Source of the DNA: Nematostella vectensis
Taxonomy: Eukaryota > Cnidaria > Anthozoa > Actiniaria > Edwardsiidae
Length of the DNA: 64,000 bases
Assembly (NCBI RefSeq): GCF_932526225.1
Contig: NC_064037.1
Location: 14,831,703 to 14,895,702 of the forward strand
Reading direction: 5' to 3'
Shown here: positions 42,260 through 53,925 of the stretch, piece by piece
How the letters are laid out: each line of letters starts with the position of its first letter
Numbering within the stretch: the stretch's first letter is position 1
Made by a program: the position numbers and the translations under genes
The notes under the pieces: model-generated
What the model saw: the letters and a program-made list of their open reading frames with translations, nothing else
Told to the model about the DNA's origin: nothing
Database searches by the model: none

Positions 42260-42880
42260 CTTCATTAGCCTTATTTTTATTAATGATCTCTCATAGTTAG
42301 TGTGATTTGTATAAATGTTCTCTCCGCGTTAGTGTGATTTGTAAAAATGATCTCTCCTGGTTGGTGTGATTTGTATATCTCTCCTCGTTAGTGTGATTTG
42401 AAAAAAAAATTATCTCTCCTATTTAGTCTCATTAGTGTGACTGGTATAAATGATCTTTCCTGTTTAGTGTGATTTGTATAAACGATCTCTCCTGGTTTGT
42501 GTGATTTGTTAAAATGATCTCTCATCGTTAGTGTGATTTGTATAAATGATCTATAATCGTTAGTGTGATTTGTAGAAATCCCCTCCCCCTTTCCCGCGCA
42601 TTTTTTCCCCCTCCCCCTGCGGAGCGCGTTATCCAAGATGGCGGCCGTGGGGTTTTCGTGCCGGAAAAACTATAAAAGCCTACAAGTAGGCTACGTTAGT
42701 GTGATTTGTATAACTCCTGGTTAGTGCGATTTGTATAGATTATCTATCCTTGTTAGTGTGATTTGTATAAGTGATCTCTCCTCGTTAGTGTGATTTGTAT
42801 AACTCTTGGTTAGTGTGATTTGTATAGATCATCTCTCCTGGTTAGTGTGATTTGTATATATGATCTCTCCTTGTTAGTGT
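42260..42880. repeat. Tandem repeat of ~32 bp (TTAGTGTGATTTGTATAAAT)
   Basis: Roughly 17 diverged copies of TTAGTGTGATTTGTATAAAT plus GATCTCTCCTGG, with internal losses. An unrelated stretch at 42575-42690 (with AAGATGGCGGCC) interrupts the array. It starts about 160 bp past the stop codon of the PAN-EGF-discoidin gene. Confidence 0.88.
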
Positions 42881-44195
42881 ATAAATAATATCTCATTATC
42901 TGTGTGGTTTCTTTAAATGATGGGGGTTTACCCTCTGGGGCTGCCTTATTGTTTTCATTGTGTCTTTTCATTCCAAAATTGTTACGGAGGTAACTAGTTA
43001 ATGACGAAAATGTTTGGTCTCCTTCCCCCCTTGGCAAAAAGCCAAAAAGCTAGATCCGCCCCTGAATTAAATCCCGGTGTAAAACCGTCACCTCTAGACG
43101 CTGGAAAAAAGTAAACCGTTTGGGGATGGGGGGTGTTGGATGGGGTAGTGTACAAAAACGGTTTCCTATCCCTTCCCCCTTCCCCCCCCCCAAAAAAAAA
43201 AAAAAAAGAAAAGAAAAAATAATGAATACAGTTAGGGACATAACTAAAATTGGAGGTATCAGTTTACCTCATTATTATGCAAAATGGCTGCAATAGCCTC
43301 AGCGAGAGATACACGCAGTAAACGTTCTCCTGTCGGCCGAATAATACTCGCATGATTTATTGCGTTTACTATGCTAGAGGAACCCGGACGCCATGGACAC
43401 TGCTGAATAACGTATGCGGATGCGCGTGTTCTGGCGAAAACAAACAAAATCTCAGTGTTGAATCGTTCGAGTAAAGGTACGAAAGGCTGACTTCGGTCGC
43501 TGTTTTGACTTACTGTACATCATTAAAACCATACTGTATAAAAGATGACAGATTTGTTTGATAATGAGGGAGTCATAAAGAAAATTTTAGCCTTAGGTTT
43601 GATCTAGTTTTCTTAGCCTTCGCCAAAATGTGACAGTTCGCCGGTAAAACGCCGCCATTTCAAAACAAAAAAGCTGGTTTAACCGCGCGGTACTGGAACT
43701 AGTCTTGCGTTTTTCAGCTCTGTCGACGCCATGTTGTAAAGAGAATCAGTTCGATCATGGGCGAGAAAATATTTATTTAGTACCTGAGAGCGTGTTTGAG
43801 GTAACTCGCATACATCAAAGTCGAAGAAGAGCATGAGTATGAGCTCATTTATCTGGGATTTTTTTTTCAAGGGGTATGCTCTTGAGATACATGGCGAGTG
43901 GGATATTCAATATTCTGTAGTATGAAGTATGCCATAATAAATCATTGTATAACTATTTTATACCATGCACCATGCTAGATGGCAACATATTTTACGTAAA
44001 TCCAGTGCATGATGCAAAGTTTGAGTGTATTCTGCCAAAACAAAGCAATTTCTGCCTTTTGATTGGCCGTATTTTCTTTGGCTTGGTATAAGAAAACATG
44101 CCAACATTTAAAGACTTCTGCATGAAAAGGAATCAGAAGTTTAGTGCTTATATATTTAATCGCTGTTATCTTTTCTTTTATAATGGTGGAATGTT
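42881..44195. other. No convincing gene; possible isolated first exons
   Basis: On the minus strand, ACAACATGGCGTCGACAGAG near 43725 is a good start context, and a 60-codon open stretch at 43267-43447 ends AATGAG/GTAAACT. Neither joins to a further exon I can recognise. The stretch 43020-43200 carries part of a GCGGATCTAG-type repeat and C/A-rich runs. Confidence 0.3.
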
Positions 44196-44347
44196 CAGAG
44201 GCGGATCTAGCTTTTCGCCAAAGGGGGAGTTTGGTTCAGTGACAAAGGGGGAGGGGGGAGGGGGTAATCTTTTTGTTACATATGGCTTTCAAGCAGCCCA
44301 AATGGGGGGTTTAAACCCCATAAACCCTCCCCCTAGATCCGCTACTG
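44196..44347. mobile_element. ~152-bp G-tract MITE with GCGGATCTAG ends
   Basis: It starts CAGAGGCGGATCTAG and ends CTAGATCCGCTACTG. The interior is rich in GGGGGAG and ends TTTAAACCCCATAAACCCTC. A related end (CTAGATCCGCCCCTG) is visible near 43050. Confidence 0.65.
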
Positions 44348-45328
44348 TTAACTCCTGTTTTGTCTAAGGTGAAATGTTCATTTAAACTAAGTTGTACCCT
44401 ATAGTCAAGCATTGGACATAATTTTTGTTCAAAAGAAGAAAGAAAATGTGGGTGTAATTGACAATTGTTGTATTATTTTGTTATTTTCTAAACATTGTCA
44501 GGCTAAAATGGGATGCCTGATTTGATATTAAAAATATAATTTTTTTAATGTTTTAAAATGATTCTGTCTGTTGTCCTATATTTTCTGTAGGGCTGTCTAT
44601 ACCTCATGAATACCTAATGAACACAACACCCATACATAGACTGTAAGCGGTTCCAAAGCAGCGACTTGTGGGAAGTGTGCAGTGGGCTCGTTTTAGTGTC
44701 AACAACAGTGTAGAACAGTTATCCAACCTTGATTTAACAGCGTTTATTACAATCAACTCGTCCAACTATTGAACACATGCGATGATAACTACGAAGTAAT
44801 TAACAACGAAGTAATTAACAATTCACAAATTTAGGAAAAAAGGCTAAGGATTACATGCAGTTCTGTAAAAAACAAAAAGTCGAAATCAGTATTTACAAGT
44901 TCAACTTACGTCTGATCTCGTCTCCGTAAGTAAGCTTGTAACTCTTCAAACTCCAATCTGAGTCCTTTAACTCTGCTTCTCTGGCTCTCAACCCAACTCT
45001 TCTCTCTTCGATTTCTCTGCTCAACTCTTAAAGATTGCCAAATTGGTACTATAATTTATAGGCAGGTGGGACGTGTCCTAAAGTAAGACGTGCCGCATTC
45101 CTAAACTCTTACTCAAAGGGAAATGCTACAATACATTTTATCAGTCTTATCATAGGAAAGGGCGGCTGTGCTCAAAGTAGAGGAAACCGCGGTAACTTAA
45201 CTAAACAATTATCTTAATAATCTAATCCGGTCAATTTAAATCAATGTTCTTTTTTTTTTTGTATTTCCAATGTTCATAACACTTCTTGCCAAAGGATTTC
45301 AATCATTGCTATTCTATTCTACTCTACC

Positions 45329-45985
45329 CTACTCTTGGCTCTCTTTGTCGTCATCTGCGCGGATAAGCAGGATGAGTTCTTTAATGGGGCACAGGTAGGT
45401 CCTCTCGACTCTGTCTCTAACTACCTCTACCTTCGCCTTCCTAACTCTACCGTCCTCGCTCTTCATTGCCTCTCTCGTCTTCACCGTTTCGTCACTTAGT
45501 AGTATGATATCGCCTACGCGCAGACTCTCCGTTGTTCCGTTCCACTTCTGGCGGGGCTGGAGATTCTGGAAGTACTCCCTTCTTTATCTCAACCAGAACT
45601 GCTCCGCCAGGTACTGGACTCAACTCCAGCGGCGACGTGCGTAGATGTCTGTGGGCAAGAAACGGTCTGAAAGGGGTCCAGTGGGGCGCTCTTTCATGCT
45701 TAGAAGCATCGCATGTGAGAGGGGCTGCGGCTAGTCAGCGTCAATCGGTAGGGCTGATATCGGCCTGGCGTTCACGATCGCAGCGGCCTCTGTCATTAGC
45801 GTAACTAGCAAATCATGCGTCAGTTGGTGGTTTTGTAGCTCCGCGAACATGCTGTCAAGGACTCGTCGGATTGTGAGGATCTGTCTCTCCCACACACCTT
45901 CGAAATGCAACGCGTGTGGGGGGTGGGGGGGGGTTAAAGCTCCACTCGCATCCTTCCTCTCTGACGGATTTCTCTGCATCCTCCT
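45329..45985 (-). pseudogene. BEL/Pao integrase C-terminal part and DUF5641-like domain
   Basis: TIRRVLDSMFAELQNHQLTH and EAAAIVNARPISALP are the end of the integrase core. After a frame change, LAEQFWLRWRKEYL-like sequence and VGDIILLSDETVKTR, then CPIKELILLIRADDDKESQE and a stop at 45329, correspond to the C-terminal domain of BEL polyproteins. The integrase zinc-binding and early core regions between 46640 and 45985 are poorly preserved. Confidence 0.78.
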
Positions 45986-46639
45986 TATTAAGCTCCTTCA
46001 TTGCGCTGTCGAGTTGCGCTGTTCGAGTTCGAGCACCTAAGCAGTTTAGCAGGGCCGCGCAGCGCAAAAAACCTCCTAAGCGCGCAAATAAAGGCGTTAG
46101 TATCCATGGACTCGAGTACCTCTATGTGGATCGCTAGACTGCTGAGCCACGTGAATAATAGTCCCCAGCGCTTCGCGTTAGCTATGGCTCCTCTTGACTT
46201 TACCGACCAAGGCCCAAATACGTCGAAGCTTTGGTCGTTCCGGTGTCCCTTTTATTCTTTAAGTTCTTAACCTTCACAATAAGGGTGGCGATCCCGCTCT
46301 GTAGGAAGTTCAGAGTCGAGAATCTCAAGAATCGGTGTGCGCCAAGGCCCGGCTTCGTTCTGTCTTTATCTGTGCTCACTTTGGCGCAGACCACTTCTTT
46401 GCGCACCTCGGGGTCGCTCGCGTCGAGTAAGTATGCTTCACTCGGGGTGTAAGCGGTTTCTATATTTCTGAGGAATGCGGGACCACTAAGCCAGCTTGTT
46501 TCTCCTAGTTTGTTCCGTGGTACGCGTCGCTAGGTCGGCGGGGTTGAGCTCGGTCTCCACGTACCTCCACTGCTGTGGCTTTGACAAGCTTCTTATCTGT
46601 TGAACTCTGTTGGCTACATAGACGTATAAGCGCCGGCCT

Positions 46640-47040
46640 TCATTCGTTATGTAACCGAGTAGCAACTTCGAGTCGATGTAGTACTTGACTTGGGATATCT
46701 CGATGTCGATATCTCACCTTTTGAACGGCTTGTACTGCGAGGACTGCTCCACATAGCTCTAAGCGTGGTATGTTGGTTGCGTTTGCTGGTCCGACTCTGG
46801 CCTTGCCATACACTGGGGAGACGGATACCTTTTTCGCTTCGTACACGAGTCGGAGGTAAACGGCGGTCCCGATCGCGTCCTGACTCGCATCTGAAAACGC
46901 ATGTAGTTGCCGTGGAGACAGTGCCAAACATTTTTGGGTGGTAGCAGCGTTGTACCGACACGTTTTGGAGGTCTAAGAGCGAGTCTTTCCATCTTGCCCA
47001 CCAGTCTTTCATCGCGGTGGGGAGGGGGTCGTCTCATGCC
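46640..47040 (-). pseudogene. BEL/Pao RNase H region
   Basis: LHAFSDASQDAIGTAVYLR carries the first catalytic Asp, and the later NIPRLELCGAVLAVQAVQKV carries the Glu helix. KARVGPANATN joins them. The frame differs from the RT part, and the downstream link to the integrase is interrupted. Confidence 0.82.
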
Positions 47041-48400
47041 AGGGGGAGTCGTCTTTGCTTCTTCTTTTACCCATGAGCACTAGCTTTTGGAGTATTATCC
47101 TGCCCTCGAGCATCACGGGTACCGCTAGACCTAAAGGGTCGTATACGGAGTTTACGATAGACAGGACCCCTCTTCTCGTTCTAGACTTTTCATGTGAACG
47201 CGTCCATCTCTAGGTCCCAGTACACCCCAAGATATCTTTGTGCGAGAAGGACGCCTTGACGCAGGTCAAGGTCACGCACGTCCTTTGCTCTGTCTTCAGC
47301 GGGGAATGCTTCCATGACTTCTACCGAGTTGGGTACGACCTTGTGGAGTCTGAGGTTGGCCGTAGCTAGGGTGGCTTGTGCTTTCTTAACTAGATCTATC
47401 GCTTGTTGGGCTGTTGAAAGCGAAGCCAGTCCGTCATCGACGTAGAAGATGCGGCGGATAAAATTCTTTGCCTCCTCGCCATCCGACGCAGTTCTACGGA
47501 GGCCGTATGTGGCTATCGCTGGACTGGGGCCGTTTCCGAAGAGCTCTACGTTCAAGCAGTACTCTGTGACTGGTTTCTCTGTGTTGTTCTCTTCAAACCA
47601 CAGAAAGCGGAGGAAGTCTCTGTGAGAGGGGTCGACATGAAAGGAGTGAAACATTTTTTCTACGTCGCACATGACACCGGTGTTTTCTTTCAAAAACGCA
47701 TCAATACGGCTTTAAGGTTATTCATTAGGTCGGGACCGGGTAGAAGTACTTTATTCAGTGAGATTTCTTGAAATTCGCAACTGCTATAAAAAACTACTCT
47801 TATGGTGTGTTTAGTGTTGTGATAGGTTGCGAAGTGCGCTAGGTACCAGGAATGACCTGGTTTTGGCGGGGGCTCGTCGCGTCCTTTTTCGAGGATTTTT
47901 CTCATGAACTCAAGGTACTCTCGTTTCATCTCCGGTCTTTTCTCGAATGTCTTGAGGAGCCCTTTTAATCGGTGCATCGCTTGTGCACGGTTGTCCGGCA
48001 TGGTCTGATTTGGGACACGGAAGAGTAGGGGCATATGCCATTTACCGCTTGAATTTTTGCGTGAACTTTTCTCCATGATCTCTAGGAAATGTCGCTTTTC
48101 TCGCGATAGGCTTGGTTCGTTGTCGTCTCGCGTTGTCTTAAAGGCGTTATCGCTGTCAATTGGGATATCGACTTTGAGCATTTTGGGGCACGGCACTATC
48201 TCGTAGTTCTCGTCCCCGGTCTCCTGTCGCTCAAGGTTGGACACATGGGTGTGGCGGCTTAGGATGTGTGCGGGACCGTTCGGGAAATCGAGGCCGCTGA
48301 TGGTCCATCCAAGGGTTAGTCGCTGCGCCCACGGGGCTCCAATGGGGCCGTTCTTGAACTCGTCGCGACCTATCAAGAGGTGGACCTCTGCCGTATCGTC
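47040..48400 (-). pseudogene. BEL/Pao reverse transcriptase region
   Basis: LLIGRDEF and LGWTISG (48376 downward) precede the RT. RT motifs are VMCDVEKMFHSF (catalytic Asp), LFGNGPSPAIATYGLRRTA and FYVDDGLASL (YVDD box). Past a stop, VNSVYDPLGLAVPVMLEGR is the typical BEL connection region. A frameshift near 47690 splits the RT into two open frames, and another change of frame lies near 47190. Confidence 0.88.
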
Positions 48401-49860
48401 TAGGGGGGGGGGGGTTTCTGGTCGGCGATTGGTTTAAGGTGCTGGAAGCTCCTCGCCGTCTCAGGTGTGGGGATCTCGCGCTTGTCCCCTGGGATGACGT
48501 CGCACTCAACGAGTGTAGGCAGCGAAAATGCAGCTCCGCTAACTGATCGAGCCTGGATGCCTGTCACTCGTCTACCACTCTTTTTCTCTCTCTCGTTGCT
48601 GCATGTGAACAGGTAGTAGACTTCTCTAGGGCCATCGGCGCCAAGGTCGTCGGCGAGCTTGCTGGCGATAAGTGAGGTGTTACTCTGTTTGTCGATAATG
48701 GCGTAAATGTGCTGAGCGGTGGCTGGTTTGCGTCTGCTATAGACGTCTACTAGGACCATTTTGCTACAGGATGTCCCTCGGTCGAGGTTGCATAGTGCAG
48801 TGCATTTGGCGGTGACCGGCTTCTCGATGTCAGGGTTGTCCTTGGGAGGGGGTGGGTCTCTATGCAGCACTGTGTTGTGACGTAAGTTGCCGCAGGTTGC
48901 GCACTGTATAGGAGCGCGGCAGTCTCGAGCGAAGTTAGCCACTCTTTTTGCGCTTATTGACGGTTTTAGCTGCGAACGTTTTGCATTCGGCTAGGGTATG
49001 CCCGTTTCTCTCATGATAGGGACATCGGTTTACTTTTTTCTTTTCGGGCCCTTCCCTTCCTTTTCTCTTGGGCTGCGCGTTAGTTTTAAACGTTTTCTGC
49101 TCTCTTCGGGGTCTGGGGGCGTGCGCAGCGGAGGGTGTAACTTCGGCAGAGTGGCTTTGCTGGAAAAAAACATTGGCGTTGTTTTTAATGTTAGCTTGCC
49201 CTTGGATTATTTTCGCAAAACTCTCTTGGTTATTGATCGTCGTTAGCGAATCTCTTAGATGGCTTTTCGTGATGTCTCTGTTCGCATTATCAGGTGTTGA
49301 TATGACGGTAATTGACGTCTTTGTCATGGCCGTGATTGGTAAACATTCGGTCTTGGGGTTCTACGTGTTCTCGATAGGGCAAAGCGGGGGTTGATCCTTT
49401 TGGTACGTTCTCTGACCGTGGGAGGTGGAATGACGACAGGGTGTGTGGTTCGTACGTGTTTTTGGGCCCTAGGGCGTTGCGTACATTTGGCGTATCGCTT
49501 TGTGAAGTTCTCTGATGCGTTCTTTTTTTCTGCGGGCCCTTCCCCAAATTCCTCCTCGTTTATCGATTGTTCTATCGCATCGAGTTTTGCTTTTGCAGTT
49601 AGTATAGCGACTTCCTTTTGTTTTTCGGCCAAAATGCGTGCATATTCGGCTTCCTCGCGCGCGGCCCTTGGCTTTGCTAAAGCTTTTATGCGCGGACGCT
49701 ACTTTCTCTAGAACTGGACGATCGCGAAGATCTATACGAACGCTCAGATTTCGCATCAAACTCTTTACCGCTTTGCTTAACACTTATCATATACTTAAGT
49801 CTTTCTATTTCTTTCAAGGCTAGTTTTAGGATTTCGTTTTCCTAGGTGAGTTGGACCTCG
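48400..49860 (-). pseudogene. BEL/Pao gag and aspartic protease region
   Basis: The gag part reads through ARILAEKQKEVAILTAKAK and LDAIEQSINEEEFGEGP, a charged coiled-coil-like segment, then basic linkers. Two Cys/His knuckle-like motifs follow: CPYHERNGHTLAEC and CATCGNLRHNTVLH. The protease part has AKCTALCNLDRG, VDVYSRR, and YAIIDKQSNTSLIASKLA around the catalytic Asp, followed by GIQARSVSG. The reading frame changes several times (near 49630, 49330, 48940 and 48403), so no full-length product is made. Confidence 0.8.
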
Positions 49861-50439
49861 TGTCCGCGTTCACCGTTAATATTTTGCTCGTGCAGCTCGA
49901 GTAGCTGTTGCAAAATCTACCCGTATTGTTGCACCTCAGTTGTGAGGTCGTGCAAAACTATATCAAAGTTACTATCTTGACTTAGACTTTTAGATATTTC
50001 AATTAGTTTTAATTAGAATTAATTGAAACTCTAACCGTTGTCTTCTTGTTGTCTTAACTAACCATCGTACCGAGTTTGAGCGATTTTCGTTGGGTTTAAA
50101 CCCTCTTCCACTGACCCCTAAGAAAGAGAGAGATGGTAGGACGCACCGAGTACTACACACTTCCAATCAGCGAAACAAAATGCCAAATATTTCGCCAGAA
50201 AACCATCCCATAACAAATATTCCATGGCGGTTGTTTGAAAGGGTAAACATAGTTTCCAAAAACACAAATCTTGCCAAATTGAAACCTTTTCAGGAGCAGA
50301 TAAAGCCAAATTCGTTGCTTCGAAATTCAATATCCAACCGTGCGTGGTTAAAAATGGGACAGCAAAGTTCGTTGAAAATAAGAGAGGGCCTGGGAGCGAG
50401 CAAATACTAATACCGTGCGAGGGTACACTGGGGTCAAAT
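49861..50439. other. No gene seen
   Basis: Open frames of about 110 codons exist on both strands at 50090-50465. They overlap each other, have no recognisable domain, and end at an inverted-repeat element. No LTR matching 44.7-45.3 kb is visible. Confidence 0.35.
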
Positions 50440-50599
50440 AGCGAACTACACTTCAACGCACCCACGCCTCCCTAAGGTTTGATTTTCCACCGAGCGACCA
50501 TACTTTGTCGGTCCGTGTCCGTGATAGGCTGATGATAACAATAGCTGTCACGTTTTGCTTACCTTAGGGAGGCGTGTGTGCGTTGAAGTGTAGTTCGCT
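50440..50599. mobile_element. 160-bp MITE with 38-bp inverted repeats
   Basis: The left end is AGCGAACTACACTTCAACGC and the right end is its inverse. The 38-bp match (through CACGCCTCCCTAAGG) has one mismatch. The spacer is about 84 bp. It is young-looking and able to form a long hairpin. Confidence 0.88.
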
Positions 50600-51524
50600 T
50601 TGAGTTAAAAATTTCAACATATCTTTTTGAGAAAGCGAGCTTATGAACTTCGTGTTAGAATTTCTTTGGCTAAAGTAGGTTTGAGAAGCTGAAGCTCGGG
50701 TAACATTTAGAAATATTATCCGATCGTCGCTTACCAGAATGTCGTCTTAAAAGGATGCGAGGAAGGGGTTATAAATTTGGCGGACACCGAGAGCGGCCTT
50801 TTGTTGCCTGCCTTTAACGCCGACATTTAGCGTTCGCAATTCACACTTGAACGGCCCTAAGCTCGAAAATAATCCCTTCACAGATGTTCATCAAGTATCT
50901 AAGCATCTTTATTGATATATTTCAACATTTGAAAATTTAAAAAAAAATACAGTTTAGAAGCGATATTTTGAAAACATACGAAAAGCCGTTAAAAGCTAAC
51001 CACAGGAAGCCCATCAACCAGCCTTTCACCCGTACTCGCTCAGAGTCTGGGAGGCCTGTGGAAAAACACATTTCTCTCTCTTTTGTATTGGTTTTGTTCG
51101 GAACAAATATATGGCTCATGTTATATATTTAGCATAAAGGTTTAGAATATAGAAAAAAAAACTTTTTTCTGTAACTTTTTCTGAGATACAAACTGTTTTA
51201 TTTTAACTTACCTATTGACCAATTTGCATGACTCTCCCTGTCTTGCTGCCTGACTTTTCGAAGCTTTATGTGCCCTAGCTTGCCCTATATGATCACCGTG
51301 TCTAGGAAAAAATTGCCTACTAGTAGGCGTTTGTTGGTGTTTCCGCGACGAAAACCTCGCTTTCCCGTGTTCTGGGCGCCATCTTGGATTTATGGCCGCG
51401 CACGAGCTGGATGCGAGAGCAAAATTAAATCCAAAATTTTTTTTCTGTCCAAACATCCTTAATACATCCTTAGTGAATGAAAGTCACATTTGAAATCGAA
51501 ACGAGAGGAAATCAAGAAGCCTGA

Positions 51525-51645
51525 ATGGTCGTCCACACTAACACGGATTCGTTTGAATCCGTATACTTTTTGATACGTTTAGGTCTTCCGTCCACACTAA
51601 CACGCGCGCTGGATCGAGCGAATCCGGACACAGGCAGCCCAAGCT
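51525..51645. repeat. Short element with repeated GTCCACACTAACACG
   Basis: GTCCACACTAACACG occurs at 51532 and 51591, and GATTCGTTTGAATCCG is a small palindrome. It looks like part of a hAT-type non-autonomous element, but the second terminus is not clear. Confidence 0.4.
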
Positions 51646-52489
51646 TATTATATGTAATTTGAAGGTCAAAAATCAAAATCTTCAAAATTATGTATTTATG
51701 AATAAATTGACTCGCAATGACTCACTTGTTGTGTCGTTTATCACTCGACCGAGTTTGAAGCCATTCGACTGGGATTTCACTGGGATGCTGAGTTTTCTTT
51801 CCCACATATATATAATCGCAAGGCCGCAAGTAATTTTGGACCTCACATTCCGTCCTCAAAAACGGACTTGCTCTCGCTTAATCGCCCTCAAATCACGGCG
51901 ACATCCTCACAAATAGATGTAGTTCAACCAGTCGAAACTTCAGCGCCACACGATTCTCAATTGCAGAGGAATCTGGCAGAATATTCGTCGGTTTGTCGTC
52001 GAAATATGCGTGACCACAATGAATTTGGCAACAGTCAAAAATTGCCTCGTCCTCGCGAGCGCAAAATCATGCCCATGCACTTGTGGCTGCGACGATTTGG
52101 CAAGAGCCAAAGAAGTCCCTGCCGTGGGAGGGAGCGTCGAAATTAGTGCGCAAATTTTGAACACGATTCCCCTACCGGGAAAAATTAGATAACAAAATTG
52201 TTCTTGTTTATCTGCGCGCGCTTCAAACATCGGTTGCATGCGCTCGCGCACGCACTAGAAAACAGGCTATTTCAAACTAGCGCGCGCCGTTTTGATTTTG
52301 TAAAATACTGTTTCGTTGTTTGTGTTGTAGAAAACAAATTTCCCATAGTTTTCCGTGGTATGTACTCTTATACACTACGATATTCGTCACCTCAGGATCA
52401 GAATTTACTGCGGAATATGTAAAAAAGAACAATGCACACTCACCCACACTCCCACAAAAGAACAATCCACACTCCCCCAGAAAAGTACA

Positions 52490-52890
52490 CGGGGGGTGAT
52501 CGTAAAATCTTTTAGTGTATAAAATTTCGGGCAACTGCCGTCTCTTAGGGGATGTGAAACGTTTTTAACGATTCTGTTGTCTCTTAATAAAATTCGGCCA
52601 TCGCTATTTCTAAAAAGGTGTCCAAGGTTTGTTTTTCGATATTGCCCTGTCTTAGGGTCAAAAATTCCTTCGACCACACCCAAGTTGCAACCCGGGATGC
52701 ATGGGACCTCAGTTCCGCTCCTGCAACTTTGTCAACATGTGAAACAAACAAGGCAGCTATCGTCGATTACCATGTGTGATGCTGACTTGGGCTTCGTTTG
52801 AAGCGCGTTCAGATCCTCAACTTTTGATTCTAATTTCTCATAAACGCAGGTTCGACATACAACTACATCAAGCAAGTACTTTTGGTAAGG
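52490..52890 (-). pseudogene. Broken Cys-rich coding fragment
   Basis: On the minus strand an open stretch from about 52889 reads YLLDVVVCRTCVYEKLESK, then MVIDDSCLVCFTC, hits one TGA, and continues in the same frame as EVPCIPGCNLGVVEGIFD, DPKTGQYRKTNLGHLF and KFYTLKDFTITP. The paired Cys motifs (VCRTC, CLVC) and coding-like composition on both sides of a single stop suggest a decayed gene or transposon ORF. A 3' splice-like TAG precedes it. Family unknown; the CLVC motif recalls the fragment at 40608-40909. Confidence 0.4.
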
Positions 52891-53925
52891 CCTATTTTAC
52901 CAATAGCGTCGGGTAATAGTTTGGAAGATGAGCGGGTTGCACTAAAATGCTGAAAAGGAATAAATTCGTTAGTTTTCAAATTATCTTAACAAAAATACTC
53001 TCGAATTGACTATCTGGAATTTATTCTTGTGCAACACTGGTCCTCTTGCCCCACTCACACAAGTTGCCTTAGGGTCTGGACTTAGCAGGGGGCGTAAATT
53101 CGGGGATGGGTCTTTGTAGGCAAGAGTGCATTTATTTTTTTCAAATATTTCGAGGACAATTTTGGCGTGAAATGAAGATTCGTAAATCGCGAAGTTTGAC
53201 AGGTCAGTTTTAAGCCAAAAATTCGTGTGCTTCGAGTTGGAGTATTGTTAGGGAATACTGTGAATTTAGAAAAAAAATCATCGCGCAGATTTCGGGATTT
53301 TTATTTTAGTATAAAAATATTGCTTCCATTTAACTTGCATGACAAAAAATTGGATTCCCAAGAAGAGTAAATCTAGCGGAATCTGATAAAGCATAGATGT
53401 ATTAATAAAATCTGAAAAATTTACGAAAATCGCACCGAAAATGAGTCTTCTGTAGGGAACTTAGTATAAGCTGTTCAGCCAAAACAACCTCGTTAGTGCA
53501 GAAGACCACCTGTGACGGGCACTGATCAAGCAAGAAAACAAGACTGCAAAAACACAAAACTAGTGGCTTTTGTGTAAATAACAGGAGAAAATTATAGATG
53601 ACTTGCACTAAAAAATAATGAAACATTTTGTGACCATTTAACCAGAGAGGGACAAAAAGATTAAAAACAAATAAAAACTTTCCGGCTGATTTTTATATAT
53701 GCGCAAATTTAGTTGCTCTTTGTTTTGTTACTGATGTGTAAAAGCCGGGGCGCTTCCAAGTTTGCCACCCAAAAGGTGTGATTTGCGAGGCAACTAATAT
53801 TTAGATATGTAGAATTTATTGTCAGGGTGTTAAGACCTTTACAGCTCAAGTATTTAGAATCCTTATACAATATTTCTAGTGTAGTATTAACAAGAAACTG
53901 ACTTATTACCATTTTGTTTGTATAC
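52891..53925. other. No gene seen
   Basis: AT-rich, with no domain, inverted repeat or tandem repeat that I could support. Confidence 0.35.

Larger units (their letters stand above)
44690..49860 (-). mobile_element. BEL/Pao LTR retrotransposon, decayed
   Basis: Minus-strand order is gag, zinc knuckles, aspartic protease, RT, RNase H, integrase and a DUF5641-like C-terminus, which is the BEL/Pao order. The coding part spans about 49860 to 45329 and is broken by several frameshifts, one at a G homopolymer near 48403. The 3' LTR is inferred from TGTTATGAACATTGG just past the stop (about 45281) down to about 44690. I saw no matching second LTR beyond 49860, so the 5' end seems truncated or replaced. 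Confidence 0.88.

Noticed and set aside
43259-43870. Minus-strand open stretches starting ATGGCGTC as first exons of a gene
   Set aside because: Start contexts are good, but no continuing exon or domain was found in either direction. Kept only as a note in the feature list.
50090-50465. Overlapping 106- and 115-codon ORFs on opposite strands
   Set aside because: There is no recognisable domain or splice context, and both are probably chance frames next to an inverted-repeat element.
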